Assembly: GCA_034440615.1 (NCBI GenBank)
Contig: JAOTOM010002327.1
Coordinates: 34,764-98,763 of the forward strand
DNA length: 64,000 bases
DNA from: Ashinkailepas kermadecensis
Taxonomy: Eukaryota; Arthropoda; Thecostraca; Neolepadidae
Direction: 5' to 3'
This document shows, in pieces, positions 1 through 12,242 of this stretch. The translations under genes were made by a program, and so were the position numbers. Under the pieces are notes generated by a model. That model was not told where the DNA came from. It did not search any database and worked only from the letters and a program-made list of their open reading frames with translations. Each line of letters begins with the position of its first letter. Position 1 is the first letter of the stretch.

Positions 1-1600
1 GTGGTCACGTCACCCGACTGCCTGCCGCTGTCTCAGACGACTGCTGTGTGGCAGGTAGCCTCAGGCGTGACGTGGCGTCTGTGGTCACGTCACCCGACTG
101 TCTGCCGCTGTCTCAGACGACTGCTGTGTGGCAGGTAGCCTCAGACGTGACGTAGCGTCTGTGGTCACGTCACCCGACTGTCTGCCGCTGTCTCAGGCGA
201 CTGCTGTATGGCAGGTAGCCTCAGGCGTGACGTGGCGACTGTGGTCACGTCACCCGACTGCCTGCCGCTGTCTCAGACGACTGCTGTGTGGCAGGTAGCC
301 TCAGACGTGACGTAGCGTCTGTGGTCACGTCACCCGACTGTCTGCCGCTGTCTCAGACGACTGCTGTGTGGCAGGTAGCCTCAGACGTGACGTGGCGACT
401 GTGGTCACGTCACCCGACTGTCTGCCGCTGTCTCAGGCGACTGCTGTATGGCAGGTAGCCTCAGGCGTGACGTGGCGACTGTGGTCACGTCACCCGACTG
501 CCTGCCGCTGTCTCAGACGACTGCTGTGTGGCAGGTAGCCTCAGGCGTGACGTAGCGTCTGTGGTCACGTCACCCGACTGTCTGCCGCTGTCTCAGACGA
601 CTGCTGTGTGGCAGGTAGCCTCAGACGTGACGTGGCGTCTGTGGTCACGTCACCCGACTGTCTGCCGCTGTCTCAGACGACTGCTGTGTGGCAGGTAGCC
701 TCAGACGTGACGTAGCGTCTGTGGTCACGTCACCCGACTGTCTGCCGCTGTCTCAGGCGACTGCTGTGTGGCAGGTAGCCTCAGGCGTGACGTGGCGACT
801 GTGGTCACGTCACCCGACTGTCTGCCGCTGTCTCAGACGACTGCTGTGTGGCAGGTAGCCTCAGACGTGACGTAGCGTCTGTGGTCACGTCACCCGACTG
901 TCTGCCGCTGTCTCAGACGACTGCTGTGTGGCAGGTAGCCTCAGGCGTGATGTGGCGACTGTGGTCACGTCACCCGACTGTCTGCCGCTGTCTCAGACGA
1001 CTGCTGTGTGGCAGGTAGCCTCAGACGTGACGTAGCGTCTGTGGTCACGTCACCCGACTGTCTGCCGCTGTCTCAGACGACTGCTGTGTGGCAGGTAGCC
1101 TCAGACGTGACGTAGCGTCTGTGGTCACGTCACCCGACTGTCTGCCGCTGTCTCAGGCGACTGCTGTGTGGCAGGTAGCCTCAGGCGTGACGTGGCGACT
1201 GTGGTCACGTCACCCGACTGTCTGCCGCTGTCTCAGACGACTGCTGTGTGGCAGGTAGCCTCAGACGTGACGTAGCGTCTGTGGTCACGTCACCCGACTG
1301 TCTGCCGCTGTCTCAGACGACTGCTGTGTGGCAGGTAGCCTCAGGCGTGACGTGGCGTCTGTGGTCACGTCACCCGACTGTCTGCCGCTGTCTCAGACGA
1401 CTGCTGTGTGGCAGGTAGCCTCAGGCGTGACGTAGCGTCTGTGGTCACGTCACCCGACTGTCTGCCGCTGTCTCAGACGACTGCTGTGTGGCAGGTAGCC
1501 TCAGACGTGACGTAGCGTCTGTGGTCACGTCACCCGACTGTCTGCCGCTGTTTCAGACGACTGCTGTGTGGCAGGTAGCCTCAGGCGTGACGTGGCGACT
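1..1600. repeat. 80-bp minisatellite, 20 copies
   Basis: Twenty consecutive units of exactly 80 bp, more than 90% alike, run from the left edge of the window to 1600, so the array may extend further left. Units differ at a few diagnostic sites: C/T after the CCCGACTG core, CAGACGA versus CAGGCGA, GTAGCGTCT versus GTGGCGACT. Units 1-3 and 4-6 share the same order of variants, so a 240-bp higher-order unit is present at the left end and breaks down to the right. Each unit has near-inverted ends (GTCACGTCAC / GTGACGTGGC). The array lies in the likely intron upstream of the synaptotagmin-type exon. No protein is expected from it. Confidence 0.97.
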
Positions 1601-1609
1601 GTTGCATGG

Positions 1610-1765
1610 ACCAAGAACCCTATTTTACGGGCTATTTTACGACGCATTCGACTATAGCGGGCCATATACAGCGTCGCCAACCTCTCACGCCGATTGGTCT
1701 CGGGTGGACTCGGTAATACTGCCGGCTGCGGGGTTCGAACGCGCGATGCTGCGACCAAGAATCGT
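1610..1765 (-). mobile_element. tRNA-derived SINE, diverged copy
   Basis: Read on the minus strand, this segment has a box-B-like GCGTTCGAACCCC followed by a body containing GACCAATCGGCGTGAGAGG and GACGCT. The same body follows the tRNA-like head of the plus-strand SINE at 61583-61750, so the two are copies of one family. The box A end is eroded. It sits between two tandem arrays. Confidence 0.7.
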
Positions 1766-1772
1766 CATGTCC

Positions 1773-2040
1773 ACTGAGCTGCCGTGCCCTGCCTACTGAG
1801 CTGCCGTGCCCCCCCCGCCCCTGACTGAGGTGCCCCCCTGACTGAGCTTCCGTACCCCCGACTGAACTGCCCCCCCCGACTGAGCCGTCGTACCCCCGAC
1901 TGAACTGCAGTGCCCTGCCTACTGAGCTGCTCTGCCCCCGCTGACTGAGGTTCCCCCTACTGAGCTGCCGTGCCCCCCCCGACTGAGGTGCCCCCGACTG
2001 AGGTTCCCCCGACTGAGCTGCCGTACCCCCGACTGCCGTG
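1773..2040. repeat. Degenerate C-rich array, about 20-24 bp period
   Basis: About a dozen imperfect copies of a unit resembling GACTGAGCTGCCGTGCCCCC, with variable C-runs. The array ends about 35 bp before the splice acceptor of the synaptotagmin-type exon and could supply its pyrimidine-rich context. ORFs across it are artefacts of the repeat. Confidence 0.9.
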
Positions 2041-2075
2041 CGTGACCACAGTGTGACATGACTGCGCCGTTGCAG

Positions 2076-2248
2076 GCGACACCGTGCCGGACCTACTGGA
2101 GCACCGGTCGGCATCGGCCCGCAAGGAGATGTGCGTGGGCAAGGTGGCCGTGGGCCGCAACGTGCGCGGAGACACCGCCGTCACACACTGGCTGGCCATG
2201 ATGCAGAGTCCGAGGAAGACGGTGTCACAGTGGCACTGTCTCACCTGA
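2076..2248 (+). CDS. Terminal exon of a synaptotagmin-family C2B-domain protein
   Basis: A splice acceptor (CGCCGTTGCAG, AG at 2074-2075) opens an exon that begins with the last two bases of a split codon, then runs 56 codons to a TGA at 2246-2248. The translation includes GKVAVGRN, then THWLAMM and PRKTVSQWHCL. It matches the C-terminal part of synaptotagmin C2B domains: the IGKVxVG strand, the HWxxML helix and the closing PRRPxxQWHxL motif. Synaptotagmins are membrane-trafficking proteins whose C2 domains bind phospholipid and SNAREs. Only the last 56 residues are visible, so I cannot name the paralogue; the segment before GKV (DLLEHRSASARKE) is unusual compared with the common VxDxD strand and may point to a Ca-independent member. 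The upstream exons lie left of the window. The array immediately downstream is built from the last codons of this exon. Confidence 0.72.
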
Positions 2249-4375
2249 CGTGGAGGAAGACGGTGTTACAGTGGCATTGTCTCACCTGACGCGGAGGAAG
2301 GTGTCACAATGGCACTGTCTCACTTGACGCCGGGGAAGACGGTGTCACAGTGGCACTGTCTCACCTGGCGCAGAGGAAAACGGTGTCACAGTGGCACTGT
2401 CTCACCTGACGTGGGGGAAGACGGTGTCACAGTGGCGCTGTCTCACCTGACGTGGGGAAGACGGTGTCGCAGTGGCACTGTCTCACCTGACGTGGATGAA
2501 GGTGTCACAGTGGCGCTGTCTCACCTGACGTGGGGGAAGACGGTGTCACAGTGGCGCTGTCTCACCTGACGTGGAGGAAGACGGTGTCGCAGTGGCACTG
2601 TCTCACCTGGCGTGGAGGAAGACGGTGTCACAGTGGCGCTGTCTCACCTGACGTGGGGGAAGACGGTGTCGCAGTGGCACTGTCTCACCTGGCGTGGATG
2701 AAGGTGTCACAGTGGCACTGTCTCACCTGACGTGGGGAAGACGGTATCACAGTGGCGCTGTCTCACCTGACGTGGGGGAAGACGGTGTCGCAGTGGCACT
2801 GTCTCACCTGGCGTGGATGAAGGTGTCACAGTGGCACTGTCTCACCTGACGTGGGGGAAGACGGTGTCACAGTGGCGCTGTCTCACCTGACGTGGGGGAA
2901 GACGGTGTCGCAGTGGCACTGTCTCACCTGGCGTGGAGGAAGGTGTCACAGTGGCATTGTCTCACCTGACGTGGGGAAGACGGTATCACAGTGGCGCTGT
3001 CTCACCTGACGTGGGGGAAGACGGTGTCGCAGTGGCACTGTCTCACCTGGCGTGGATGAAGGTGTCACAGTGGCATTGTCTCACCTGACGTGGGGGAAGA
3101 CGGTGTCACAGTGGCGCTGTCTCACCTGACGTGGGGGAAGACGGTGTCGCAGTGACACTGTCTCACCTGGCGTGGATGAAGGTGTCACAGTGGCACTGTC
3201 TCACCTGACGTGGGGGAAGACGGTGTCACAGTGGCGCTGTCTCACCTGACGTGGGGGAAGACGGTGTCGCAGTGGCACTGTCTCACCTGGCGTGGATGAA
3301 GGTGTCACAGTGGCACTGTCTCACCTGACGTGGGGGAAGACGGTGTCACAGTGGCGCTGTCTCACCTGACGTGGAGGAAGACGGTGTCGCAGTGGCACTG
3401 TCTCACCTGGCGTGGAGGAAGACGGTGTCGCAGTGGCACTGTCTCACCTGGCGTGGATGAAGGTGTCACAGTGGCACTGTCTCACCTGACGTGGGGGAAG
3501 ACGGTGTCACAGTGGCACTGTCTCACCTGACGTGGGGGAAGACGGTGTCACAGTGGCGCTGTCTCACCTGACGTGGAGGAAGACGGTGTCGCAGTGGCAC
3601 TGTCTCACCTGGCGTGGAGGAAGACGGTGTCGCAGTGGCACTGTCTCACCTGGCGTGGATGAAGGTGTCACAGTGGCACTGTCTCACCTGACGTGGGGGA
3701 AGACGGTGTCACAGTGGCGCTGTCTCACCTGACGTGGATGAAGGTGTCACAGTGGCACTGTCTCACCTGACGTGGGGGAAGACGGTGTCGCAGTGGCACT
3801 GTCTCACCTGGCGTGGATGAAGGTGTCACAATGGCACTGTCTCACCTGACGTGGAGGAAGGTGTCACAGTGGCACTGTCTCACCTGACGTGGAGGAAGAC
3901 GGTGTCGCAGTGGCACTGTGTCACCTGACGTGGAGGAAGGTGTCACAGTGGCATTGTCTCACCTGACGTGGGGGAAGACGGTATCACAGTGGCACTGTCT
4001 CACCTGACGTGGGGGAAGACAGTGTCACAGTGGCACTGTCTCACCTGGCGCAGAGGAAAACGGTGTCACAGTGGCACTGTCTCACCTGACGTGGAGGAAG
4101 ACGGTGTCACAGTGGAATTGTCTCACCTGACGCGGAGGAAGGTGTCACAATGGCACTGTCTCATCTGACGCGGAGGAAGGTGTCACAATGGCACTGTCTC
4201 ATCTGACGCGGAGGAAGGTGTCGCAGTGGCACTGTCTCACCTGACGCGGAGGAAGACGGTGTCACAGTGGCACTGTCTCACCTGACGCGGAGGAAGGTGT
4301 CGCAGTGGCACTGTCTCACCTGACGCGGAGGAAGACGGTGTCACAGTGGCACTGTCTCACCTGACACGGAGAAGA
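2209..4375. repeat. Minisatellite derived from the 3' end of the C2B exon
   Basis: Roughly 55 units of 36-42 bp, each a copy of AAGACGGTGTCACAGTGGCA plus CTGTCTCACCTGACGTGG. The first unit is the coding end of the C2B exon (KTVSQWHCLT and stop); later units repeat those codons, the stop and a few 3'UTR bases. Long units carry GAAGACGGTGTC; short ones carry GAAGGTGTC. From about 2700 to 3420 a 120-bp trimer (short-long-long) is repeated, so higher-order amplification followed the first expansion. The array would form the 3'UTR if transcription continues through it. ORFs in it (QWHCLT, SGTVSPDV) are repeat translations. Confidence 0.93.
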
Positions 4376-4389
4376 TTCAGTGTCCCAGC

Positions 4390-5356
4390 GCCACTGCCTG
4401 ACATGACGTATTAGATCGGTGGGGTGTCCCACGCAGCTCTACTTTAACCAATCGCTAACTACCGAGCAGCCAGACTCGGTATCATGCAACCACGTCTCCA
4501 GTGATCGGATATTGCTCTGACCATGTGATTGTTTTCTGCGGGCAGATTCTAATCACGCTAGTGCAATTGTCTATTGTGTGCGATGGAGAGTGGCTGCACA
4601 TGTACACAGTGATACCTGCTGCTTTTCTGACACTTCTTGACGCGACAGTCTTGGGGAAGCATCAGTACAAGATCGAGATCGAGATGCGCAATTAACTGAA
4701 AATCACCGCCCAGTCAGACAGACAATACCGGACGTACAGCCGCTTCGAATGCGTGCTTATAGAACGTCAACAGAGGGTTTTGCGCATGCAAAAAAGATGC
4801 AGTTATCGGATCACTACATGGATATAGTGACTGTCGTAACTAGTGCTGTATATATATATATAAAGCCGTATAGTACCGTAGTGACTGCAGTGTTCATTGA
4901 CTGGTTAGTGAACCCCTAAAAGGAGGTCGAGCAAGGAGCTGCGGACACCACGTCGGCCATTTGTTCTCTCAGCCATCTGTCTACCCATCTTTGTCCTGAG
5001 ACGACGATGGCGATCACCGAGAATGTGTCTCTCGGCATCTGCATTTACCTCTTTGCCTTTATCCACTACGTTGGGTTTGTGCACTGCCGCCAAGTCAGTT
5101 TTCTACTTCGCCTCTTTTAAGGCTTGTTAGTCAGTGACAACACATGACAAAAAGGCGTACACCTATCACCGAAGAACAATTCTTTCCGCCCTCTTGAAAC
5201 CCTCGATGCTCGATGCTTCACTACCTCTAGCCACCTGTTAACCCCATAGGTAAGGAATATATTCCAGTGTTAAGCTTGTATCCAGTTAATTCGTTCCTGG
5301 TGTCGCGAATTAGACGATCGGTACCGGCCCAGTATCAGTTTCTGGTATGGCCATGC
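4390..5356. other. No gene recognised
   Basis: Mostly unique sequence after the C2B-derived minisatellite. It includes a short (TA) run at 4847-4862 and short ORFs (4501-4695 plus, 5093-4905 minus) without recognisable motifs or codon bias. No poly(A) signal can be assigned to the synaptotagmin-type gene with confidence. Confidence 0.5.
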
Positions 5357-5486
5357 GAAAGCCCAGTATTGAGGCAGACTGCGATGCAGCCCTGGCATGG
5401 ACCAGCACCTGACCTGAAGCCCAATATTGAGACAGACTGCGATGCAGCCCTAGCATGGACCAGCACCTGACCTGAAGCCCAGTATA
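5357..5486. repeat. 58-bp tandem duplication
   Basis: Two full copies and a partial third of a 58-bp unit starting GAAGCCCARTATTGAG and containing GACTGCGATGCAGCCCT; the GCCC landmark falls at 5361, 5419 and 5477. A related ATTGAGACAGAC piece occurs near 15943. Confidence 0.9.
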
Positions 5487-5504
5487 TGGCGTGAGTTTGG
5501 TGTC

Positions 5505-5712
5505 TTACAAGGTCGTCAATGAGCTTTGTATGCTTTTTGGAGGGCGCTTACCCCCCTGCTCCCCCACCCCCACCCTCCGTAGTGTTGACTGTGCCCGCCC
5601 AATAATTTTAACTTCAAACATGGGACCCTATGTGGCATGCCCCAAATCCATTGGGACCCGCCTATTGCCTGTATATATCGTGGCCTCCCAATCATTTTCA
5701 GAAACCTACACC
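5505..5712 (+). repeat. Interspersed repeat family A, copy 1
   Basis: About 200 bp that recurs at 14955-15145 and 54125-54290. Shared landmarks in order: TTTGTATGCTTTTYGGAGGG, a C-rich block, TTTAACNTCAAACATGGRAC, CCAATCCATTNGGG, and TCATTTTCAGAAAC. No coding capacity and no clear terminal repeats. Probably an old non-autonomous element. Confidence 0.75.
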
Positions 5713-6526
5713 TACGCTATGGGGCGGGAAGCACACTTTCTGGGTCACGACCTGTACCACCTTTGTCACAGAGGCGGTGCCCCGGAGCACAGCAGGTGAC
5801 GATGGTGCGTTGGAAAAGTGCAACCGGTGCATGGGTCCGAGCAATACAAGCAACGGCGCTTCGCCATTCGTCCCGGTTTTCCTGCACCAGACACAATCGT
5901 GAAAAACGCCGGAATGGGCCGATTTTGCTTTTGGCGTGCCATGGGCGGCACATTTTTGTTTGCGCTGTCGAGCTTGGCGATCGTCGCCACCTCACCGTGG
6001 TGTCGGTTTCGTGTCGATCGGTCTATTGGTTCACGAGTTTGCCGGTTGAAACCGACCCGACTCGGCGCACTAAAGTAGATCACATTCCAAGTTATAAAAT
6101 TGCAAGTTCCACGTGTTAAAACTGTAGGAGATTGCTGATTTGCGTGCACTCTGAGTTTATAGCACCTTCAAGTGTCTCGCGTGCAACACATTAACCCGAC
6201 CGCTTCGAAAGTATGACCAACGGATAGACAAAACTACGGGCTTTCGCGTGGTACCAATCACGCCTCGATGCCGCTCATCCGTTCCGTGCCACGCTTTGAT
6301 ATGCAAACGCAAGTTTTTCGTCGAACAATTTCGAGCCGATGTAAAGCGAATGGGGATGTCGAGTGAATTGTGAGCGGATAGCGCGCGCTCGTGACACATC
6401 CCACACCAACAAATCTCGACCGCGTACATCGTCCATTCGTTGTCCATGCGAAGTCTTGGCGACTACGCGACTTGGCCCGTGTGAAGGCATGAGCCAAGTC
6501 GCGCATCACGGGTTCACCCCTTAGTT
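5713..6526. other. No gene recognised
   Basis: Overlapping ORFs up to 160 codons exist on both strands between 5630 and 6510, but they overlap one another antisense, have no recognisable domain, and no splice structure supports one over the others. I treat the stretch as non-coding. Confidence 0.5.
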
Positions 6527-7230
6527 AATCAAGCCTCAAATCGAATGCAATCTGAAGTGAGCCGACTTTTAACCGTTGGCCAATTGCATCTCCCTACTCG
6601 CAATCTTTGCCGAAATATAGATGCAAAAGTGTACGACACCGGCGGCGGCGGTGGCGCCAACGGGCTTCGTTCATTGTCTTTTGTTATCTGGCTGAATGTC
6701 GCTATTTTGGCATAGCCAGAACCCGAGCACTTGTGGAGTAGCAGAGCAGCAACGTTTCCGTTATGGAATAAATCAAATGTTTATTCACTTGTTTATTTAC
6801 TACGTACCTGAGGTATCACTAGTTTACTACATTAGACTCCGCTAGCTGTAGACATTATGTGAATGTGATAGGAGTGGTCTCGCCGCCGGCCGACCGCCGG
6901 CGCTGGCACAACGTGGCGGGTCGCGACGAGAGGTAGATGCCCCGCTGCCATCTGCTGGAGGAGCGCAACTGCCATCTGCCGGCGCGACAGCGAACCTCCA
7001 TCGAACATGTATTACCAATGGAGAGAGTAGTCGCGCGCCACGAGTAATCCCCTCGGTTAATCAAGTCCAAAATAGAATACAATCTGAAGTGAACAGACTT
7101 TTAATCGTTGGAAAAGTTTCATCGCCCTACTCGCAATCGTTCGTTGCGAAATATAGGTGCCAAAATGCAGAACACCGGAGACGACGGCGGGGACGCAGAC
7201 GTATTTCGTTCATTGTCTTTTACTATACTA
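6527..7230 (+). repeat. Direct repeat pair (6527-6695 and 7053-7230)
   Basis: Two copies about 530 bp apart share TTAATCAAG, GAATRCAATCTGAAGTGA, GACTTTTAAYCGTTGG, CCCTACTCGCAATC, GAAATATAG and TTCGTTCATTGTCTTTT. Similarity looks near 80% by eye. The intervening DNA is AT-rich, then GC-rich, and has no recognisable gene. The pair could be a decayed terminal-repeat element or an old segmental duplication. Confidence 0.75.
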
Positions 7231-8566
<1,336 letters not shown>

Positions 8567-8691
8567 GGGGTGTAGTCGTCTACAACTTTGCCAGAGCTAC
8601 AGTTGGTCAGCGGTCAATCTCGTCAGCCGTGCTCACGAGGTGTTCGGGTCAATCTCACGTGGTGCCGTCCGTCACAACTGATACGAGACGC

Positions 8692-11094
8692 TCAGGCGGT
8701 CACGGCTTCCTGCGGGCAGAGCTTGTCCAGCAGCTGGTCCAGCTTCTGCTCCAGCCGCTGCAGCCGGGCCGTCACGTCCTCGGTCGGCGAGCGCTTCTGA
8801 AGCAGCAGGCTCTTGGCGTCGTCGATGATCTGCCGGTCCAGGTGGAAGCTCTGGTGACACGTCTTCGGGTCGAGCTGCCAGTTGCGCTGGTTCGGGAACA
8901 CCACCAGGTTCTTGGTGGGCAGCGCGTTGAAGAAGAGCAGCGTGTGATCGCCGAGCCACGAGCGCAGACTCTTGAACGGACTGAGTCGCTCCAGACACGC
9001 GCACGGCGCACAGTCGGGCACCCAGCGAAGCCACTTGAACGGCGGATAGTTGGCGAGGAAGTGGAACGGGTCGCCCAGCAGCATGGACTCGATGTAGGAA
9101 ATCAGCTCCACGCGGCCCACGTAGCCGTAGATCTGCGCCTGCTCCCAGATCTCGCCAGTGTCCGCCACGGCGAGACCGTTCAGCAGGTTCATCAGCACCA
9201 GCGTGATGAGAAACAGGAAGGCGACGAACAGCAGCGGCGCCACGGGCGCGTGTGCCGCCATCGGCAGTGCGCCGTAATCCATCTCGCCGATCGCCATCAC
9301 CAGGGTCTTGACGAGCGCCGACGCCGGGTCCGGAAAGGCCTCGTCGCCGCGGAACAGCATGTAGAAGCTGAGCGCGAACGCCAGGATCAGCACCAGGTAC
9401 CAGAGCAGGAACTTGACGAATCGAAACAGCACCGTCGTGAACATGGTGACGTAGATGGAGAAGAGCGGCAGCCGGCCCATCAGCATGAAGAACTCGGTCC
9501 ACGAGAGCAGGATGACGAGCGCCGAGTAGCGGCGGGTCTGCTCTTCACCGACGGCGGAGCACAAAAGCAGCGCCGACATGGCGAGCACGACCAGCTCGAC
9601 GTAGTTCTCCGCACTGAAGAGGTAGCGGCGCGGCGCCACCAGGAACTGGAACAGCTCGCGCACCGTCAGTAGCGCCACCATCACGGCAGTGCAGTAGTTG
9701 AAGAACTGGAAGACGATGCTGTGACCGCTGGCCGAGTCGCCGCCGCCGCCGCCGCCGTCGGTGGTAGAGATCGCCTGACGACGACGACGCCCACCGGCAG
9801 CTTGCTCGGCGTTCAGGAACACAAAGGTGGTGATGCAGGCGACGAACAGCGTGTAAAGCGCCAGGTTGATGAGAAACCAGCGGCGCACGCGCTGCCACTT
9901 GAGGTCGAGGAAGCTGGAGATGACGGGGTGCTTGAGCAGGTGGCGGTGTCGCTTGCTCTGCGCCATGTACCAGAGCGACTCGGTCTCGGGCAGCGGGTCG
10001 GCCGCCTCGGGCTCCGTCTCGGCGCGACGGCGCCGCGGCGCCAGGAAGCTGTAGCGCAGCTCGATCTGGAACTGGGCGTCGGTGGCGGGCCGGTCGTTGC
10101 ACGTGACGCACTCGTCCAGGTAGCGCTGCAGCGCGTCGGCCGGCAGGCCGCGCACGGGCGTCTCGCCCCAGCGGTTCTTGACGCCGATGTTGGCGCCGAG
10201 CCGCAGCAGCGCCTCGATGGCCGGCGCGTCGCCGCGCGCCACCGCGTAGTGCAGCGGCGTCGAGCCGAGCGCGTCCTGCCCGTTGACGTCGAGCCGCAGG
10301 CGGCCGGCGTCGGCGGCCAGCTCCCGCAGACAGCGCGCGTGGTCGGCGTCGGCGGGCCGGCGCGCCGGCCGGTACTCGGCGCGCGCCAGCTTGTGCAGCA
10401 GCGTCTCGCCGCCGGCGTCGGGCGCGTCGCGCGCCGCCGGCTCGTGGTGCACCAGCTGGCGCAGGATGGCGTGGTAGCCGCGCGACGCCGCGTAGTGCAG
10501 CGCCGTCCAGCGGTTGCTCGGGTTGGCCGCGCTCACGTCGGCGCCGTGCTGCAGCAGCGGCGCCACGAACTCGGCCAGCCCGTTGTCGCACGCGTACTGC
10601 AGGCAGGTGACGGTGCCGTGGCAGGCGTCCAGCACGCGCCGGTTGCCGGCGTTCTCGCGCAGCACGCGCGTGAAGCGCGCCAGGTCGCCGCGCTGCAGCG
10701 CCTCGTACAGCACGTTCTGCGCGCTGCGTCCGGTGAGCGCCGTCACGGCCAGCTGCGGGTCGGGCTCGGTCGACACCGAGCGGTCGCGCAGCAGGTCGGC
10801 TGCCGAGCGGCCGTCGACGCTCAGCTGCGCGTCGGCGCCGTTGCTCAGCAGGTAGCGCGCCGTCAGGTCGGCGCCGGACGTGGCCGCCAGGTAGAGGGCG
10901 CTGCAGCCGGCGCGGTCCTGCGCGTCCACGTCGACGGCCGGCCGCGCCAGCAGCGCGCGCGCGATCGGCCCGTCCGTCTGGTCGGCGCCGGCCCGCTCGG
11001 CCAGCACGTGCAGAGCGGTGCGGCCCTTGCCGTTCTTGGTGCACACGTCGGCGCCGTGGTCCAGCAGCAGTGTGACCGCCTCGGCGTCGCGCTT
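8692..11094 (-). CDS. pain: TRPA channel, painless-like: exon 3 (main exon)
   Basis: This exon gives 800 residues of a predicted 904-residue cation channel of the TRPA family. I start it at the AG acceptor (11096-11095, CTCAACAG) because the first codons [16 protein letters not shown] then continue an ankyrin repeat begun in exon 2, in phase. Order of parts: ankyrin repeats ([33 protein letters not shown]); a pre-S1 segment ending [15 protein letters not shown]1 near residue 512 ([18 protein letters not shown]); a Gly-rich loop; S2-S5; a pore region with AIGEMDYG near residue 700; S6 near 728 ([20 protein letters not shown]); and a C-terminal tail ending in a short coiled coil ([15 protein letters not shown]). 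The LLNGLAVxDTG stretch and the post-S6 LLGDPFxFL resemble Drosophila painless, a nociceptive sensory channel of the plasma membrane. Third codon positions are strongly GC-biased, which opens long antisense shadow ORFs. Pyrexia or waterwitch relatives are the alternative assignment. Confidence 0.88.
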   Translation of the reverse strand, partial: KRDAEAVTLLLDHGADVCTKNGKGRTALHVLAERAGADQTDGPIARALLARPAVDVDAQDRAGCSALYLAATSGADLTARYLLSNGADAQLSVDGRSAADLLRDRSVSTEPDPQLAVTALTGRSAQNVLYEALQRGDLARFTRVLRENAGNRRVLDACHGTVTCLQYACDNGLAEFVAPLLQHGADVSAANPSNRWTALHYAASRGYHAILRQLVHHEPAARDAPDAGGETLLHKLARAEYRPARRPADADHARCLRELAADAGRLRLDVNGQDALGSTPLHYAVARGDAPAIEALLRLGANIGVKNRWGETPVRGLPADALQRYLDECVTCNDRPATDAQFQIELRYSFLAPRRRRAETEPEAADPLPETESLWYMAQSKRHRHLLKHPVISSFLDLKWQRVRRWFLINLALYTLFVACITTFVFLNAEQAAGGRRRRQAISTTDGGGGGGDSASGHSIVFQFFNYCTAVMVALLTVRELFQFLVAPRRYLFSAENYVELVVLAMSALLLCSAVGEEQTRRYSALVILLSWTEFFMLMGRLPLFSIYVTMFTTVLFRFVKFLLWYLVLILAFALSFYMLFRGDEAFPDPASALVKTLVMAIGEMDYGALPMAAHAPVAPLLFVAFLFLITLVLMNLLNGLAVADTGEIWEQAQIYGYVGRVELISYIESMLLGDPFHFLANYPPFKWLRWVPDCAPCACLERLSPFKSLRSWLGDHTLLFFNALPTKNLVVFPNQRNWQLDPKTCHQSFHLDRQIIDDAKSLLLQKRSPTEDVTARLQRLEQKLDQLLDKLCPQEAVTA

Positions 11095-11111
11095 CTGTTG
11101 AGCCACAACGC

Positions 11112-11168
11112 CAGCATGATGCTGGATCAACAGCTGATGCTGAATCATCAGCTGATGCTGAATCATCG
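11112..11168. repeat. 18-bp triplicate next to the TRPA exon 3 acceptor
   Basis: Three tandem 18-bp units of the type CAGCTGATGCTGAATCAT lie 16 bp upstream (in gene direction) of the exon 3 acceptor. On the minus strand they would cover the likely branch-point zone. They are open in the exon 3 frame, but the better ankyrin continuity favours the splice over read-through coding. Confidence 0.9.
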
Positions 11169-11439
11169 GGTAAAGGCGGTTCTCACAAACATCACAGCAC
11201 ACAAGTTACAAAGTGCCTTACACTACACAGCCTAACAAGTGATGCGGTAGCCTTATTGCATCGGTTGGCAATATGTTCGCAAATGTAAAACATTTCTTCC
11301 GGGACACAACAATTATGGAATCTATGAAGTGGACATTTGTCGATGACTTATGCAACTCAATGAAGTTAACACGCAGCCAATGTGTGTAACTTGTACATCA
11401 ATGACTTGTAATAGTTTCAAGTGAACTTAAGCAGAACAA

Positions 11440-11905
11440 CAATGTAAGCCGGCTAGGGACAGGGCAATCAGAATGCTAGGAATCATAAATAGGAGTGTGA
11501 AATATAAGAGCAAGCAAGTTATGAAAGTTATACTAAGCCTATGTGCGATCCCACTTGGAATATTATGTACAGGCATGAGGCACTTACTTAGAAAGAGATA
11601 TAGGTATGCTAGAAAGAGTGCAACGCAGAGCTACCAGACGCATCTAGCCTAGGAAACTTAGCATATGGAGAGAGGTTTCTGGGATTAGATATGTACTCAC
11701 TCCAGTATATGACTAAAATGGTTCAATTCATAAAATGGTTAGATAGTTAGTTAGTTATTAGGGTTTTTGGGCGCATCAACTGCAAAATGATTAGATAAGT
11801 TCCACCTGAATGATGCTCTTCTACTTAGGGCATCACATAGGGGTCATCAATTCAGGTTGGAGAAAACAAGGTGTAGGACAGCTAAACGCCAAAAAGTTTT
11901 ACACC
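11440..11905 (+). mobile_element. CR1-type LINE 3' fragment, decayed
   Basis: Plus-strand translation in shifting frames gives AIRMLGIINRSVKYKS, GNLAYGERF and ASHRGHQFRLEKTRCR. These correspond to the end of CR1 ORF2, matching the same region of the copy at 36370-35830. It is broken by a SINE-tail insertion around 11738-11800. It sits in TRPA intron 2, antisense to the gene. Confidence 0.75.
11738..11800 (-). mobile_element. SINE fragment, type 2 body
   Basis: Contains TTAGTTATTAGGGTTTTTGG followed by GCGCATCAACTGC, which matches longer copies at 44188 and 58438. On the minus strand this is the 3' end of a SINE whose tail reads CCAATAACCAACC. It interrupts the CR1 fragment. Confidence 0.6.
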
Positions 11906-12242
11906 TCCTGCACAGGAGCATTACTGCCAACCCAACATATGCGGGAGTAACGGCCCGGCCAGCGTCCGACCTGCTTCGCGTTTACCTCTCCCTTTAACAT
12001 CTAGATTCAACCCACAATTTATTTTATCGAATGCTTACCTCAACCATGTGGCAGTTATTCCAGAAAGCGAAGGTAATTTCAATTCGTCTTAGCCTGTCAG
12101 GGACCGTTGACAACACAAGGGCAAAAGCTTAAATCAGGGCCGCACCCAAACTCAAGTATGTCTGATCATTGCACGTTCTGCAAAATGGCACCACACTCCC
12201 GCATCACCTCACAAGTGACGCTCGTGGTGGTCTGCCTCTGAC

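Noticed and set aside
1..1600. CRISPR-like array
   Set aside because: Units are contiguous 80-bp copies without unique spacers, and the DNA is nuclear eukaryotic.
2309..4168. Several 66-86 codon ORFs with QWHCLT and SGTVSPDV repeats
   Set aside because: Translations of the minisatellite. The coding relation exists only for the first unit, which belongs to the C2B exon.
9545..11044. 499-codon minus-strand ORF rich in Arg/Ala
   Set aside because: Alternative frame over the same TRPA exon; the ankyrin and transmembrane motifs are in the other frame.
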